NCBI RefSeq assembly: GCF_000526495.1
Contig: NZ_JAGE01000001.1
Location: forward strand, 1,238,001-1,302,000
Length of the DNA: 64,000 nt
Source of the DNA: Ruminiclostridium josui JCM 17888
Lineage (GTDB): Bacteria; Bacillota; Clostridia; Acetivibrionales; DSM-1351
Direction: 5' to 3'
Shown: piece by piece, positions 45,993-55,106 of the stretch
Position numbering within the stretch: the stretch's first letter is position 1
Layout of the letters: each line of letters opens with the position of its first letter
Made by a program: the position numbers and the translations under genes
Notes under the pieces: generated by a model
Database searches by the model: none
Seen by the model: the letters and a program-made list of their open reading frames with translations, nothing else
What the model was told of the DNA's origin: nothing

Positions 45993-46447
45993 AATCATTC
46001 CCCCTTATTTTTTCAATTATTTCACACCTGTATAATAAACCGACTTCCCTTACAGAAATCGTTATTCGGGTCATACATTCCAGCTTTATAGCCTGTTCTC
46101 ATTTGTATAAAACCTCAATACAATAAGTAAAGTGAAACAGAATAAAAGGGTAAAAATATCTAGTGCATATTTAATATTAAGTTTTTAAGAATAACAAATA
46201 TAAATTATATCTATTATTCTTAATTCTATATCAGTACAAAATTACCTTTTTTATATAGTAAATTTTTTAAAATCTTGTAGCTTATAGCTGTTTATAATTT
46301 TTATATGATGCTATATAATATAGTGTAATATATCAATCAAACTAAATGATTGGATATATTAACAGGGCTTAGAGTCCTTGTGTAATATGGTAGAACGGTG
46401 TTTTTCGGATTTAAAAATGTAAAACGGTAGAAAGGTGTTGAATTTTA
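45993..46447. other. 455-bp AT-rich intergenic region between divergent EF-G-like and aroF genes
   Basis: No coding frame of note. TATAAT-like hexamers occur at about 46290 and 46313, but no good -35 partner. Just upstream of aroF the sequence GGTAGAACGGTGTT is repeated as GGTAGAAAGGTGTT. I looked for a T-box (AGGGTGG-type antiterminator) because aroF-tyrA makes aromatic precursors and found none. Confidence 0.4.
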
Positions 46448-47473
46448 ATGATTATTGTAATGAATCCAAAATCAAATCAAATGCAGATTGATGATGTCAT
46501 CAATGTCCTAAAAAATTCAGGATTGGGAGTACATGTATCACAGGGTACCGAAAGAACTATTATCGGTATAATCGGTGATAAAGCAGTTCTTCGTGACATT
46601 CCTCTTGAAATTATGCCAGGGGTTGAAAAACTTGTTCCAATCGTAGAATCCTTCAAATTGGCAGGAAAAACATTTCAGCCTGAACCCAGTGTTGTGGATG
46701 TAAATGGAGTAAAAATAGGCGGTAAGGAACTTGTTCTCATGGCTGGTCCATGTGCTGTAGAAAATCGGGAACAGATACTAGAAGCTGCCAAAGCAGTAAA
46801 AAAATCAGGTGCTCAGTTTTTAAGAGGAGGAGCTTTCAAGCCAAGAACTTCCCCGTATGCTTTTCAGGGTCTTGAAGAACAAGGACTTAAGCTGCTCAAA
46901 GAAGCAAAGGATGCAACAGGTTTGCAGATAATCACAGAAGTAACTAGTGAGAAAGCAGTAGAACTGTCAATGCCATATGTAGATATGTTTCAGGTAGGGG
47001 CACGTAATGTACAAAACTTCCAACTTTTGAGAGAAATAGGAAAATCCATGAAACCAGTACTTCTAAAGAGGGGTTCTGCAACCACTATTGACGAGTGGCT
47101 CAACGCTGCTGAGTATGTAATGAGTGAAGGCAATTACAATGTTGTATTATGCGAAAGAGGTATCAGAACCTTTGAAACAGCTACTAGAAATACGCTGGAT
47201 TTAAGTGCCGTTCCCGTAGTTAAAAATATGAGTCATCTGCCAATAATCGTTGACCCCAGTCACGCTGCTGGGAAGTCTAAATATGTAATTCCGCTATCCA
47301 GAGCCGCCATAGCAGCGGGTGCCGACGGCCTTATAGTTGAAGTACACCCGAACCCAATATGCGCTTTATCTGATGCAGCACAGCAGTTAAAGCCATCGGA
47401 GTTTGATTCACTTTGTAAAGACATAAGTAAGCTTGCACCAATCTTAGAGAGAGAGTTCAACTATGGATGTTAA
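46448..47473 (+). CDS. aroF: 3-deoxy-7-phosphoheptulonate (DAHP) synthase
   Basis: A 341-residue type I DAHP synthase of the AroA-beta class. An N-terminal ferredoxin-like regulatory domain (about 1-70) precedes the barrel: LMAGPCAVENREQI (about 97-110), GGAFKPRTSPYAFQG, QVGARNVQNF, LLKRG and IIVDPSHAAGKS. It joins phosphoenolpyruvate and erythrose 4-phosphate as the first step of aromatic synthesis. The N-terminal domain is the usual site for feedback control. It overlaps tyrA by 11 bp. Confidence 0.93.
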   Translation: MIIVMNPKSNQMQIDDVINVLKNSGLGVHVSQGTERTIIGIIGDKAVLRDIPLEIMPGVEKLVPIVESFKLAGKTFQPEPSVVDVNGVKIGGKELVLMAGPCAVENREQILEAAKAVKKSGAQFLRGGAFKPRTSPYAFQGLEEQGLKLLKEAKDATGLQIITEVTSEKAVELSMPYVDMFQVGARNVQNFQLLREIGKSMKPVLLKRGSATTIDEWLNAAEYVMSEGNYNVVLCERGIRTFETATRNTLDLSAVPVVKNMSHLPIIVDPSHAAGKSKYVIPLSRAAIAAGADGLIVEVHPNPICALSDAAQQLKPSEFDSLCKDISKLAPILEREFNYGC

Positions 47474-48563
47474 AAGTATATCGATTATCGGCCTGGGTCT
47501 TATTGGCGGTTCATTAGCCAAGGCCTTCAGGCATGAGTTTAGAGACATAAAAATATATGCAGTTGATAATTGTACCGAGTCTCTTATATTTGCTGAAAAA
47601 GAAGGGGTTTTAAACAAGGGCTTTAATAATTGCTGTGATGAGATATGGAATTCCGATATCATTTTCATTTGTACTCCAGTCAGCAAAACCATTAAATATG
47701 TAAATGAATTATCACATAAAATAAAAAAAGGTAGTATATTGACAGATGTAGCCAGTACCAAAGGAGAATTGCACAATTACATTGATGGCCTTGCAAACCC
47801 TCCCCTATTTGTAGGAGGACACCCTATGGCCGGAACAGAAAAATCAGGCTATACAAATTCACTAGCTCATATGTTTGAAAATGCTTATTATGTTTTGACC
47901 CCCACAAAGGGCTCTAATGACGATGCAATAAATACTTTACAAGAATTGTTAAGGAAAATAGGCGCCATACCTATTGTGGTTTCCTCCCCTGAACACGATA
48001 CAGTCACAGGATGCATAAGCCATGTCCCTCATATCATAGCTTCCGCACTGGTGTCCCTTGCAAAAAATAACGAAAACAGTCAAGGCCTTATAAAGCTCCT
48101 TGCAGCAGGAGGATTCAAGGATATTACCAGAATTGCATCTTCAAATCCTTCTATGTGGGAAGACGTTGTTATAAGTAACGGGCCTGTAGTTGTAAAGCTT
48201 TTAGAGGATTTTAAACTTATAGTTGACGGTATGATAGACAATATCAAATTGGGCAAAAATAAAGAAATATATAGCTTTTTTGATAATGCGAAAGCCTTTA
48301 GAGACGGTTTTTCCAATACTGCTACCGGTCTGCTTCCAAAGCAATTTGAGCTTATCGTAGATGTTACCGATGAGCCCGGAATTATAGGAAAAATAGCAAC
48401 TCTACTGGGCAATAACGGAATAAACATTAAAAATATAAATGTATCCAACAGCCGAGAGTATGAACAGGGATGCCTTAAAATTACCCTATCTGATCAGGAA
48501 AACACAGATAAAGCCTTTGAAATTCTAGAAGCTTCTTCATACATGGTATTCAGAAAAGACTAG
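47463..48563 (+). CDS. tyrA: Prephenate dehydrogenase with C-terminal ACT domain
   Basis: A 366-residue protein. The NAD-binding site is IIGLGLIGGSLAKAF (about residues 7-21); GGHPMAGTEKSGY and the His in CISHVPHIIASAL belong to the prephenate dehydrogenase active site. The C-terminal ACT domain (about 292-360, VTDEPGIIGKIATLLGNNGI) suggests tyrosine feedback. It converts prephenate to 4-hydroxyphenylpyruvate. The start lies inside aroF, so the two aromatic genes are co-translated. Confidence 0.92.
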   Translation: MDVKSISIIGLGLIGGSLAKAFRHEFRDIKIYAVDNCTESLIFAEKEGVLNKGFNNCCDEIWNSDIIFICTPVSKTIKYVNELSHKIKKGSILTDVASTKGELHNYIDGLANPPLFVGGHPMAGTEKSGYTNSLAHMFENAYYVLTPTKGSNDDAINTLQELLRKIGAIPIVVSSPEHDTVTGCISHVPHIIASALVSLAKNNENSQGLIKLLAAGGFKDITRIASSNPSMWEDVVISNGPVVVKLLEDFKLIVDGMIDNIKLGKNKEIYSFFDNAKAFRDGFSNTATGLLPKQFELIVDVTDEPGIIGKIATLLGNNGINIKNINVSNSREYEQGCLKITLSDQENTDKAFEILEASSYMVFRKD

Positions 48564-48581
48564 CTTATTTTCGACACACAA

Positions 48582-48609
48582 AAGCCGACATATAATCAAA
48601 TGTCGGCTT
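48582..48609. terminator. Terminator shared by tyrA and rex
   Basis: AAGCCGACAT and ATGTCGGCTT form a 10-bp stem with an 8-base loop between the convergent genes; T-rich flank on the plus side and A-run on the other. Confidence 0.78.
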
Positions 48610-48613
48610 ATTA

Positions 48614-49264
48614 TTATTCTCTTTCAAACTTGTCATTTAATTTATATCCAAGAACCATAAGGCTGTCACTCAGATGTACGTTTTCCACTATTACATCATA
48701 TGGAATTTTTAAATCCATAGGTGAGAAATTCCATAATCCCTTTACTCCCAATCTGGCAACTCTGTCAGCAACAGTAGCTGTCTCTTTGTATGGAACACAA
48801 AGCATGGCAATATCAACGGGGTTATGTAGTATAAACTCCTCAAGCAAATCAAGACTCATAACCTCAAGATTTTTGAGTTTTTTACCTATTACTTCAGGAT
48901 TGACATCAAAAATTCCAATTACTTTGAATCCTCTTTTCATAAAATTCTCATAATTGGATAATGCCTGTCCCATATTTCCTGCACCAATTATAATACAATA
49001 AAAGGTTTTGTTAATACCTAGTATATTACCTATTTCATTATATAAAGACTCTACATTGTATCCATATCCCTGCTGTCCAAAACCGCCAAAACAATTTAAG
49101 TCTTGTCTTATCTGAGAAGCAGTTATTCCCATACGGCTACTTAGCTCTTTAGAAGACACTCTCTTAATACCAAGTTCAAGTAAGTAATTCAAGTATCTAT
49201 GATAACGGGGAAGTCTTTTTATTACAGCCATGGAAATTTTCTTTGAAGCCATTAAAATCTTCAC
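48614..49264 (-). CDS. rex: Redox-sensing transcriptional repressor Rex
   Basis: A 216-residue protein. The N-terminal winged helix (VSSKELSSRMGITASQIRQD, about 36-55, then LNCFGGFGQQGYGY) is followed by the Rossmann NADH-binding domain (IIIGAGNMGQALSNY). Rex senses the NADH/NAD ratio and represses fermentation genes in Clostridia. Length is standard. No GTTAANNNNTTAAC-type Rex operator was found in the promoter regions checked in this window. Confidence 0.93.
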   Translation of the reverse strand: MKILMASKKISMAVIKRLPRYHRYLNYLLELGIKRVSSKELSSRMGITASQIRQDLNCFGGFGQQGYGYNVESLYNEIGNILGINKTFYCIIIGAGNMGQALSNYENFMKRGFKVIGIFDVNPEVIGKKLKNLEVMSLDLLEEFILHNPVDIAMLCVPYKETATVADRVARLGVKGLWNFSPMDLKIPYDVIVENVHLSDSLMVLGYKLNDKFERE

Positions 49265-49486
49265 CTCATAATTATTAGTGTTGGTATTATATCATCTTCG
49301 TTATTTTATTGTCAATATCAGTCTGCCTCTATAACAACATTTCCTCTTATTTATATTAACATGTTAATGGGGTTTTATACTTATTTATATACTTGTTTAA
49401 TGTATAAAATAGGTTAGTGTACCACTGCTAATTGTGATAAAATAGTACTTGTGTCATTTACAAAAGATTTTAAAGGAGAAATTTTA

Positions 49487-51724
49487 ATGAAAGTTTTGCA
49501 CTTAATCGGTGGAGGGGATGTTGGAGGAGCTAAAGTGCACGTTCTGTCACTTGTAAAGGAACTTACTTCTAATATAGATGTTACTCTTCTTAGCCTCAGA
49601 CCGGGAGCCTTTGCAGATGAAGCCCGTGAAATGGGGATAAATGTAAAAGTAATAAAGTCCTCAAATATTATTGCAGATATACGCAACGCAATACAATTTG
49701 TTAAAAATAACAACTTTGATATTATTCATTCGCATGGTGCCAAGGCAAATATTTTTGCCTATGCTATAAAAAAAGCTTGTCATATACCAGTAATTACAAC
49801 AATGCACAGCGACTATAAACTTGATTACCTCCAAAGTCTGCCTAAAAGACTTTCTATAGGGTTATTTAATTCATTGGTACTTCGCAGTCTGGATTATTAT
49901 ATTGTGGTTACTTCTGCTTTTAGAAAAATGCTTGTAGACAGAGGATTTGACACAAATTCAATATATACAATTCTTAACGGAATAGATTTTGATAAAAAAC
50001 TCAATGACTATTCAAGGGAAGAATTTGCCTCAAAATACAAAATACAATTAAATGAAAAGGATATACTTGTAGGAATAGCAGCAAGATTGACTCCCGTTAA
50101 AGGTATTAATACCCTGTTAGATGCAGCAAAACTGGTTGTTGAGAAAAATCCCAATGTAAAATTTCTTATAGGCGGAGACGGAGAAGATTATAAGTCCCTT
50201 ACCACTAGATGTCATCAACTAGGGTTGGATAATAATGTATTCTTTCTCGGTTGGCTTAATGACCCTTACGAGTTAATGAGCATCATTGACATTAGCGTAT
50301 TAACCTCTATAAGCGAGGGTTTTCCATATTCCATTTTAGAAGGTGCCCGCTTTTCAAAGGCTACTGTCAGCAGCAGAGTAGGAGGAATACCTGACCTTAT
50401 AGATTCCTCGGTAAATGGTTACCTTTTTGAACCCCTTGACTATAATACTCTTGCCGATTACCTTCTGGAGCTGTCATTGGACCATGAAAAGCGAATAGAA
50501 TTCGGTAAAAGAATTTATGAAAAAGCCTATAAGAACTTCTCTCTGGATGCCATGTGCAAAACTCAGTTGGAGATATATACAAAGATACAAAATGATGTTT
50601 TAAATAAATCTAAGGGCAAAAAATATGATGTAATAGTATCCGGTTACTATGGTTTTGGTAATATCGGGGATGATGCAATGCTCAGATCCATTGTTGACAA
50701 TCTCAAGGAGCAAAAACCTGACATATCTATCCTTGCACTTTCCAGAAATCCCCTGGAAACTACTCGCAACTATGGAGTAAGTGCCATAAACAGGAAGAAT
50801 ATGTTCAAGGTTTATTCATCAATGAAAAAGTCCAAGCTTTTTGTATACGGCGGAGGCAATATTATCCAGGATAGTACAAGCTCACGTTCCCTATTGTTTT
50901 ATCTGGGAACCGCATGGCTTGCCAAAAAGCTAAAACTGAAAATAATGTTTTATGCAAATGGGATTGGCCCAATAAATAAATCAAGTAATACAGAGCGTTC
51001 TCGTAGAATATTGAATATGGCCGATGTAATTACCGTCAGAGAAAAATTCTCCCTAAACGAACTTAAAAAAATGGGCATTATAGGACCCAAAATTATGTTG
51101 ACTGCCGATGCTGCCTTTGCTGTCAATATTAATTCGGATGAGCTAAATGACAGCCGCAATTTTTCTGGGTTGTCCCCTGATAAAAAATATGCAGGTTTTT
51201 CGGTACGAAGATGTCCCGGTTTTGAAGAACAGCAGCATGTGAAATATGAGCAAGCTATTGCAGAAGCCGCAGATTATGTTTTTATCAAATACGGACTAGA
51301 ACCTGTATTTATACCAATGGAATACAATGTTGATATATTTACTATTAAAAACATTATTTCAAAAATGAAAACTAAAAACTATATTATAAGCAATAATCAC
51401 ACTGTTATAGAAACCTTTTCGGTTATAAATAAAATGGACATCATAGTGTCCATGAGGCTTCATGCTTTAATTTTTGCGGCTTATTTGAAAGTTCCTTTTA
51501 TTGGAATCAGTTATCAGCCAAAGGTTGACGGTTTTTTGGAATATATTAATCAACCGACTGCCGGAAATGTTAAAGAAATCAATTTTGAACGTTTACGCTC
51601 TAAAATTGATAATGTTTTGCAAAATCGTGAACCCATTAAGGCAGTTTTGGAAAGTTCCGTAGAAGAGCTTATATGTAAAGCCCGTGAAAACTCTCTCTAT
51701 GCAATTGAATTAATTTCCGATTAA
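49487..51724 (+). CDS. GT4 glycosyltransferase fused to CsaB-type pyruvyl transferase
   Basis: A 745-residue, two-domain protein. Residues 1-375 are a GT4 glycosyltransferase: HLIGGGDVGGAKVHVLSL, IHSHGAKANI, IAARLTPVKGINTLLDA and SEGFPYSILEGA (E-x7-E motif). Residues 385-745 are a polysaccharide pyruvyl transferase (SGYYGFGNIGDDAMLRSI, FVYGGGNIIQD, SMRLHALIFA), as in CsaB, which pyruvylates the wall polymer that anchors SLH-domain proteins. The two activities are usually separate genes. The ATG at 49487 follows AAAGGAG; an upstream GTG frame start is rejected. It probably builds and then modifies the same polymer. Confidence 0.85.
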   Translation: MKVLHLIGGGDVGGAKVHVLSLVKELTSNIDVTLLSLRPGAFADEAREMGINVKVIKSSNIIADIRNAIQFVKNNNFDIIHSHGAKANIFAYAIKKACHIPVITTMHSDYKLDYLQSLPKRLSIGLFNSLVLRSLDYYIVVTSAFRKMLVDRGFDTNSIYTILNGIDFDKKLNDYSREEFASKYKIQLNEKDILVGIAARLTPVKGINTLLDAAKLVVEKNPNVKFLIGGDGEDYKSLTTRCHQLGLDNNVFFLGWLNDPYELMSIIDISVLTSISEGFPYSILEGARFSKATVSSRVGGIPDLIDSSVNGYLFEPLDYNTLADYLLELSLDHEKRIEFGKRIYEKAYKNFSLDAMCKTQLEIYTKIQNDVLNKSKGKKYDVIVSGYYGFGNIGDDAMLRSIVDNLKEQKPDISILALSRNPLETTRNYGVSAINRKNMFKVYSSMKKSKLFVYGGGNIIQDSTSSRSLLFYLGTAWLAKKLKLKIMFYANGIGPINKSSNTERSRRILNMADVITVREKFSLNELKKMGIIGPKIMLTADAAFAVNINSDELNDSRNFSGLSPDKKYAGFSVRRCPGFEEQQHVKYEQAIAEAADYVFIKYGLEPVFIPMEYNVDIFTIKNIISKMKTKNYIISNNHTVIETFSVINKMDIIVSMRLHALIFAAYLKVPFIGISYQPKVDGFLEYINQPTAGNVKEINFERLRSKIDNVLQNREPIKAVLESSVEELICKARENSLYAIELISD

Positions 51725-51742
51725 AATGATAATTTAAAACAT

Positions 51743-51774
51743 AAAACACGCAGTTGAAATTGACTGCGTGTTTT
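51743..51774. terminator. Terminator after the GT4-CsaB gene
   Basis: AAAACACGCAGT and ACTGCGTGTTTT with an 8-base loop and flanking T-run; serves the convergent ABC-F gene as well. Confidence 0.82.
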
Positions 51775-51785
51775 TTAATGTTTTT

Positions 51786-53690
51786 TTATGCCTCCAACTG
51801 CTCTGTAACCTCAGACCATACCTCATACAATTCCTCAAGCTTATGTTGTACCTGCTGCTGTTCCTCATTCAATTCCAGAAGTTTCTCATGGTCGGTAGCA
51901 AACCTGACCATCTCCTCCTCCAGTTCCTTCAGACGGGTTTCTGCTTTCTCTATAGCCTTTTCAGTGTCGGAGAGCTGTTTTTCAAGTTTTCGTATCCTGC
52001 TGCGTTCTTCCTTTGTAGCAATGTGGCTCTGTTTCGCCTCTGAAATTACAGGTTGCTCTTTTTGTGCTGAAACAACATTCTTTTTGCAATGTTCGGTAAA
52101 ATAAGTATAGTTACCAAAACAGTCTACAACAGGAGTTGTTCCAATATCAACTATTCTGGTAGCCAGTTTGTCTATAAAGTATCGGTCATGGGAAACAACC
52201 AAAAGTGTTCCCTCATAGCTACTTAGAGCATCCTCAAGAATTTCTCTTGAATTTATATCCAAGTGGTTTGTAGGCTCATCCAGGATTATAAAATTGGAAT
52301 CCGAAAAAATCAACTTGAGCATTGCAACCCTACTCTTTTCACCACCGCTTAGAACAGATATTTTTTTAAATACGTCTTCCCCTGTAAACAGGAATGCTCC
52401 CAGTGCAGTTCTGACCTCTGATTGTATAAGCTTCTGGTCAACACTCCATACCTCATCGAGAACAGTATTGTTTTCGTTCAAATCAGCCATTTCCTGATCA
52501 TAATAGCCAAGGTTAACCTTCGCTCCATAGCTGTATGTGCCAGAGGATGCCTCTAACCTTCCTGCCAATATCTTTAAAAGTGTTGATTTTCCACATCCGT
52601 TAGGTCCCAGCAAAAATACCCTTTCACCTTTTTTTACTTTAAAGCTTATATTTTTAAAGAGCTCCTTATTGTCAAATGACTTTGAAATATTTTCTACATC
52701 CAGAACATCATTTCCACTTGCAATTGTTTTCCTGAATTTTATCTTTATCGTAGCCGGTAAATCGCTTGGCTTTTCAACTTTTTCCATCCTGTCCAGTGCC
52801 TTCTGACGGCTTTCTGCAGCAATAATATTTCTTTCCCTGTTCCACCTTCTCTGCTGCTCTATATAGGCTTCTTGTCGGGCTATTTCCTTTTGCTGCTGTA
52901 TATAGTGCTTTTCTTGAATTTCACGGTTTACTGCCTTTTGCTTAACGTAGTTTGAATAATTACAATTGTAAACTGTGCTTGTATGGTTTTCTATCTCAAT
53001 GGTTCGACTGGTTACAGAATCCAAGAAATAACGGTCATGGGATATTATAAGAAGGCACTTTTTATAACTTTTGAGGTAATCCTCCAGCCACTCTACCGCT
53101 GCTATATCCAGATGGTTTGTAGGCTCATCCAACATAAGTATGTCTGGTTCCTCCAAAAGCACCTTTGCCAAAGCAAGCCTTGTTTTCTGCCCTCCGCTTA
53201 ATATGCTTATTTTACATTCAAATTCGTGTTCTTCAAAGCCTAGTCCTCGCAGCACACCCCTTATACGGCTGTTATACTCAAAGCCTCCCAAATATGAAAA
53301 CCTTTCAGTAAGACGGCTGTATTCCTTCATAAGGGATTCCAGCTTTCCCTGCTCAGTTGTAGAACTTATTTCCTTCTCCAATCTTGCAATTGACTTTTCC
53401 ATTTCAACTAAATCTCTGAAAACATCACGAAGTTCATCCCATAGCGTGTTTTCAGAATTTAATGCAGAGTTTTGCTTTAAATAGCCAACATTAATGTCTT
53501 TTGAAATAAATATTTCGCCGTTTTCCTGCTGAAGTTCACCAATTATAAGCTTAAACAACGTAGACTTTCCAGCACCGTTAACACCAACCAGTCCTACCTT
53601 GTCATTTTCCTTAAGACTAAAGGAAACATTATTTAAAATGGTCTCTACACCATATGAAAAATCAACATTATTACAATTTAGTACTATCAC
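51786..53690 (-). CDS. ABC-F family ATPase (YdiF/Uup-like)
   Basis: A 634-residue protein with two ABC domains and no membrane part. Walker A: GVNGAGKST and GPNGCGKST; signatures LSGGQKTRLALA and LSGGEKSRVAML; Walker B followed by LDEPTNHLD in both. A charged linker lies between them, and the C-terminus is a coiled coil (LEKQLSDTEKAIEKAETRLK). ABC-F proteins act at the ribosome E site; this one has the layout of the housekeeping YdiF/Uup class and is not of the Msr(D) resistance type, though that cannot be ruled out by eye. Confidence 0.88.
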   Translation of the reverse strand: MIVLNCNNVDFSYGVETILNNVSFSLKENDKVGLVGVNGAGKSTLFKLIIGELQQENGEIFISKDINVGYLKQNSALNSENTLWDELRDVFRDLVEMEKSIARLEKEISSTTEQGKLESLMKEYSRLTERFSYLGGFEYNSRIRGVLRGLGFEEHEFECKISILSGGQKTRLALAKVLLEEPDILMLDEPTNHLDIAAVEWLEDYLKSYKKCLLIISHDRYFLDSVTSRTIEIENHTSTVYNCNYSNYVKQKAVNREIQEKHYIQQQKEIARQEAYIEQQRRWNRERNIIAAESRQKALDRMEKVEKPSDLPATIKIKFRKTIASGNDVLDVENISKSFDNKELFKNISFKVKKGERVFLLGPNGCGKSTLLKILAGRLEASSGTYSYGAKVNLGYYDQEMADLNENNTVLDEVWSVDQKLIQSEVRTALGAFLFTGEDVFKKISVLSGGEKSRVAMLKLIFSDSNFIILDEPTNHLDINSREILEDALSSYEGTLLVVSHDRYFIDKLATRIVDIGTTPVVDCFGNYTYFTEHCKKNVVSAQKEQPVISEAKQSHIATKEERSRIRKLEKQLSDTEKAIEKAETRLKELEEEMVRFATDHEKLLELNEEQQQVQHKLEELYEVWSEVTEQLEA

Positions 53691-53795
53691 TGTAGTTCTC
53701 CATTTTGTAAATATTTTGACTTACTGAGTTTTTATCTATTATAACAAACTATTCCCCTATAAGCATAGTCCTTTTAGTATTATCCTTTACAGCAA

Positions 53796-53832
53796 AAAAG
53801 CCGGGGGTATGTTATTAACAACACAATCCCGG
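53796..53832 (-). terminator. Terminator of the ketosynthase-III-like gene
   Basis: GCCGGG...TGTT pairs with AACA...CCCGGC and is followed on the minus strand by TTTTTT, 20 bp after the stop codon. Confidence 0.75.
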
Positions 53833-53851
53833 CATATATCGGGGTAAATAT

Positions 53852-54853
53852 TTAGAATTTATAAAGAAGCGCACCCATTGTATATCCGGAACCCACGGAA
53901 CAGAGTATGGCATATGAGCCTTCTACTATTTTGTTGGTCTTTTTTGCTTCGTTAAGTGCCAATATTGGACTTGTCGGCCCCGTATAGCCATATTTATTTC
54001 CTACATATATTATTCTCTCTTCCATTACATTAAGTTTTTCTATAGTAGCCAAAATATCGGCCTTGGAAAATTGAGAGAATAAATAAAGTGATACGTCTTC
54101 CGGTGTGAGACTATTCTTATCTAACAGATTATATATTAGTTTACACCAATTATCCGACAAAAAACTAAAATCAAATTGATTCCATTCCATCATTTTCATT
54201 TTTGCATCCACAGAATTGTCAGTAATTCTCGAAAAACCGCAAGCCGGATTTTTTATAGTCCAGTTATAGCTGCAATCGGTATAAAACCCTGAATCAATTA
54301 CACCACTTCTTTTCTTCTCCGGTATTTTTTGAAGTATCACTGCAGCTGCTGCATCGGCTGTTGTAGGATATACGACTATATCGTCTTCCCTTGCAAATGG
54401 GGTTATCATACAGCTGGAAACCAATAACACATTATTTATATCTTTGTTCTTAATATATGAGTCTATTATATCTAATGCTGAAATCATACTTATACAGTTT
54501 GAATTCATATCAAATACAATATTTGCACGTGAGTTAAGTTTACTACTTATCATCAGCGCATTTGACGGAGATACATATTCCGGAAAATCAGATGCAAATA
54601 CTATCATATCAATATCATCAACATCAATATTTGCATCAGCAATAGCTTTTTTTGACGCTTCCAACGCCATTGTTAAAGAATTCTCATTTCCAAATTTTTT
54701 AACTTTAAACCTTCTTTCTCTACCTAAATGTTTTAATAAGGGTCTTGGATCCTTATTCATTTTTTTAAAGTGTTCGACAAAATATTTATTGTCGATTTCA
54801 TTTTTGGGGTGATAAATACCCACTCCCATAATCTTAAGATTGCAAAACATCAT
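53852..54853 (-). CDS. Ketoacyl-ACP synthase III-like protein with altered active site
   Basis: A 333-residue thiolase-fold protein similar in layout to FabH. The nucleophile Cys is present in DMNSNCISM (about 118). The usual His of HQAN is replaced: the segment reads LFSQFSKAD. The usual Asn of the YGNTS motif also seems replaced in NKYGYTGPTSP. Without the His and Asn, normal decarboxylative condensation is unlikely, so it may do a non-decarboxylating acyl transfer or be a specialised relative. It is not next to other fatty-acid genes, so it is probably not the housekeeping FabH. Confidence 0.72.
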   Translation of the reverse strand: MMFCNLKIMGVGIYHPKNEIDNKYFVEHFKKMNKDPRPLLKHLGRERRFKVKKFGNENSLTMALEASKKAIADANIDVDDIDMIVFASDFPEYVSPSNALMISSKLNSRANIVFDMNSNCISMISALDIIDSYIKNKDINNVLLVSSCMITPFAREDDIVVYPTTADAAAAVILQKIPEKKRSGVIDSGFYTDCSYNWTIKNPACGFSRITDNSVDAKMKMMEWNQFDFSFLSDNWCKLIYNLLDKNSLTPEDVSLYLFSQFSKADILATIEKLNVMEERIIYVGNKYGYTGPTSPILALNEAKKTNKIVEGSYAILCSVGSGYTMGALLYKF

Positions 54854-54987
54854 AATTCCTCCTATTTTTGGATTTTTTTATTTTTTTTTGGATTTTGTGT
54901 CATTTATTTACTATTTTATATAATAATAGACATTTTTCCAAAAATCAATATGTTTTAACAAATTTTACAGAAAATGTAACGATTATG

Positions 54988-55016
54988 TTGAACAATGTTA
55001 ACTTAAAGGATATAAT
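54988..55016 (+). promoter_or_regulatory. Sigma-A-type promoter of the second chemoreceptor gene
   Basis: TTGAAC and TATAAT separated by exactly 17 bp, about 90 bp before the ATG at 55107. Confidence 0.62.
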
Positions 55017-55106
55017 ATTAACTATAAAATTTTTATAGCCTTACCGCACTAAATCTTTATGCTCTTTGTTTTTCAACTTTGTAAACATTGGTTTGGGGGT
55101 AGATTA

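Noticed and set aside
46000-46447. T-box or other riboswitch ahead of aroF-tyrA
   Set aside because: No antiterminator core of the AGGGTGG type, no specifier stem and no terminator hairpin before aroF were found.
48080-48448. 122-residue minus-strand frame inside tyrA
   Set aside because: It lies opposite the ACT-domain region of a well-supported tyrA gene and has a Ser/Leu/Ile-rich antisense composition.
49345-49370. ATTAACATGTTAAT palindrome near rex as a Rex operator
   Set aside because: The half-sites are in the opposite orientation to the GTTAA...TTAAC consensus, and the spacing does not fit.
51786-53690. ABC-F gene as the missing msr(D) partner of mef
   Set aside because: It lies 48 kb away in a core region, is larger than Msr(D) and has the YdiF/Uup coiled-coil tail, so it is more likely housekeeping.
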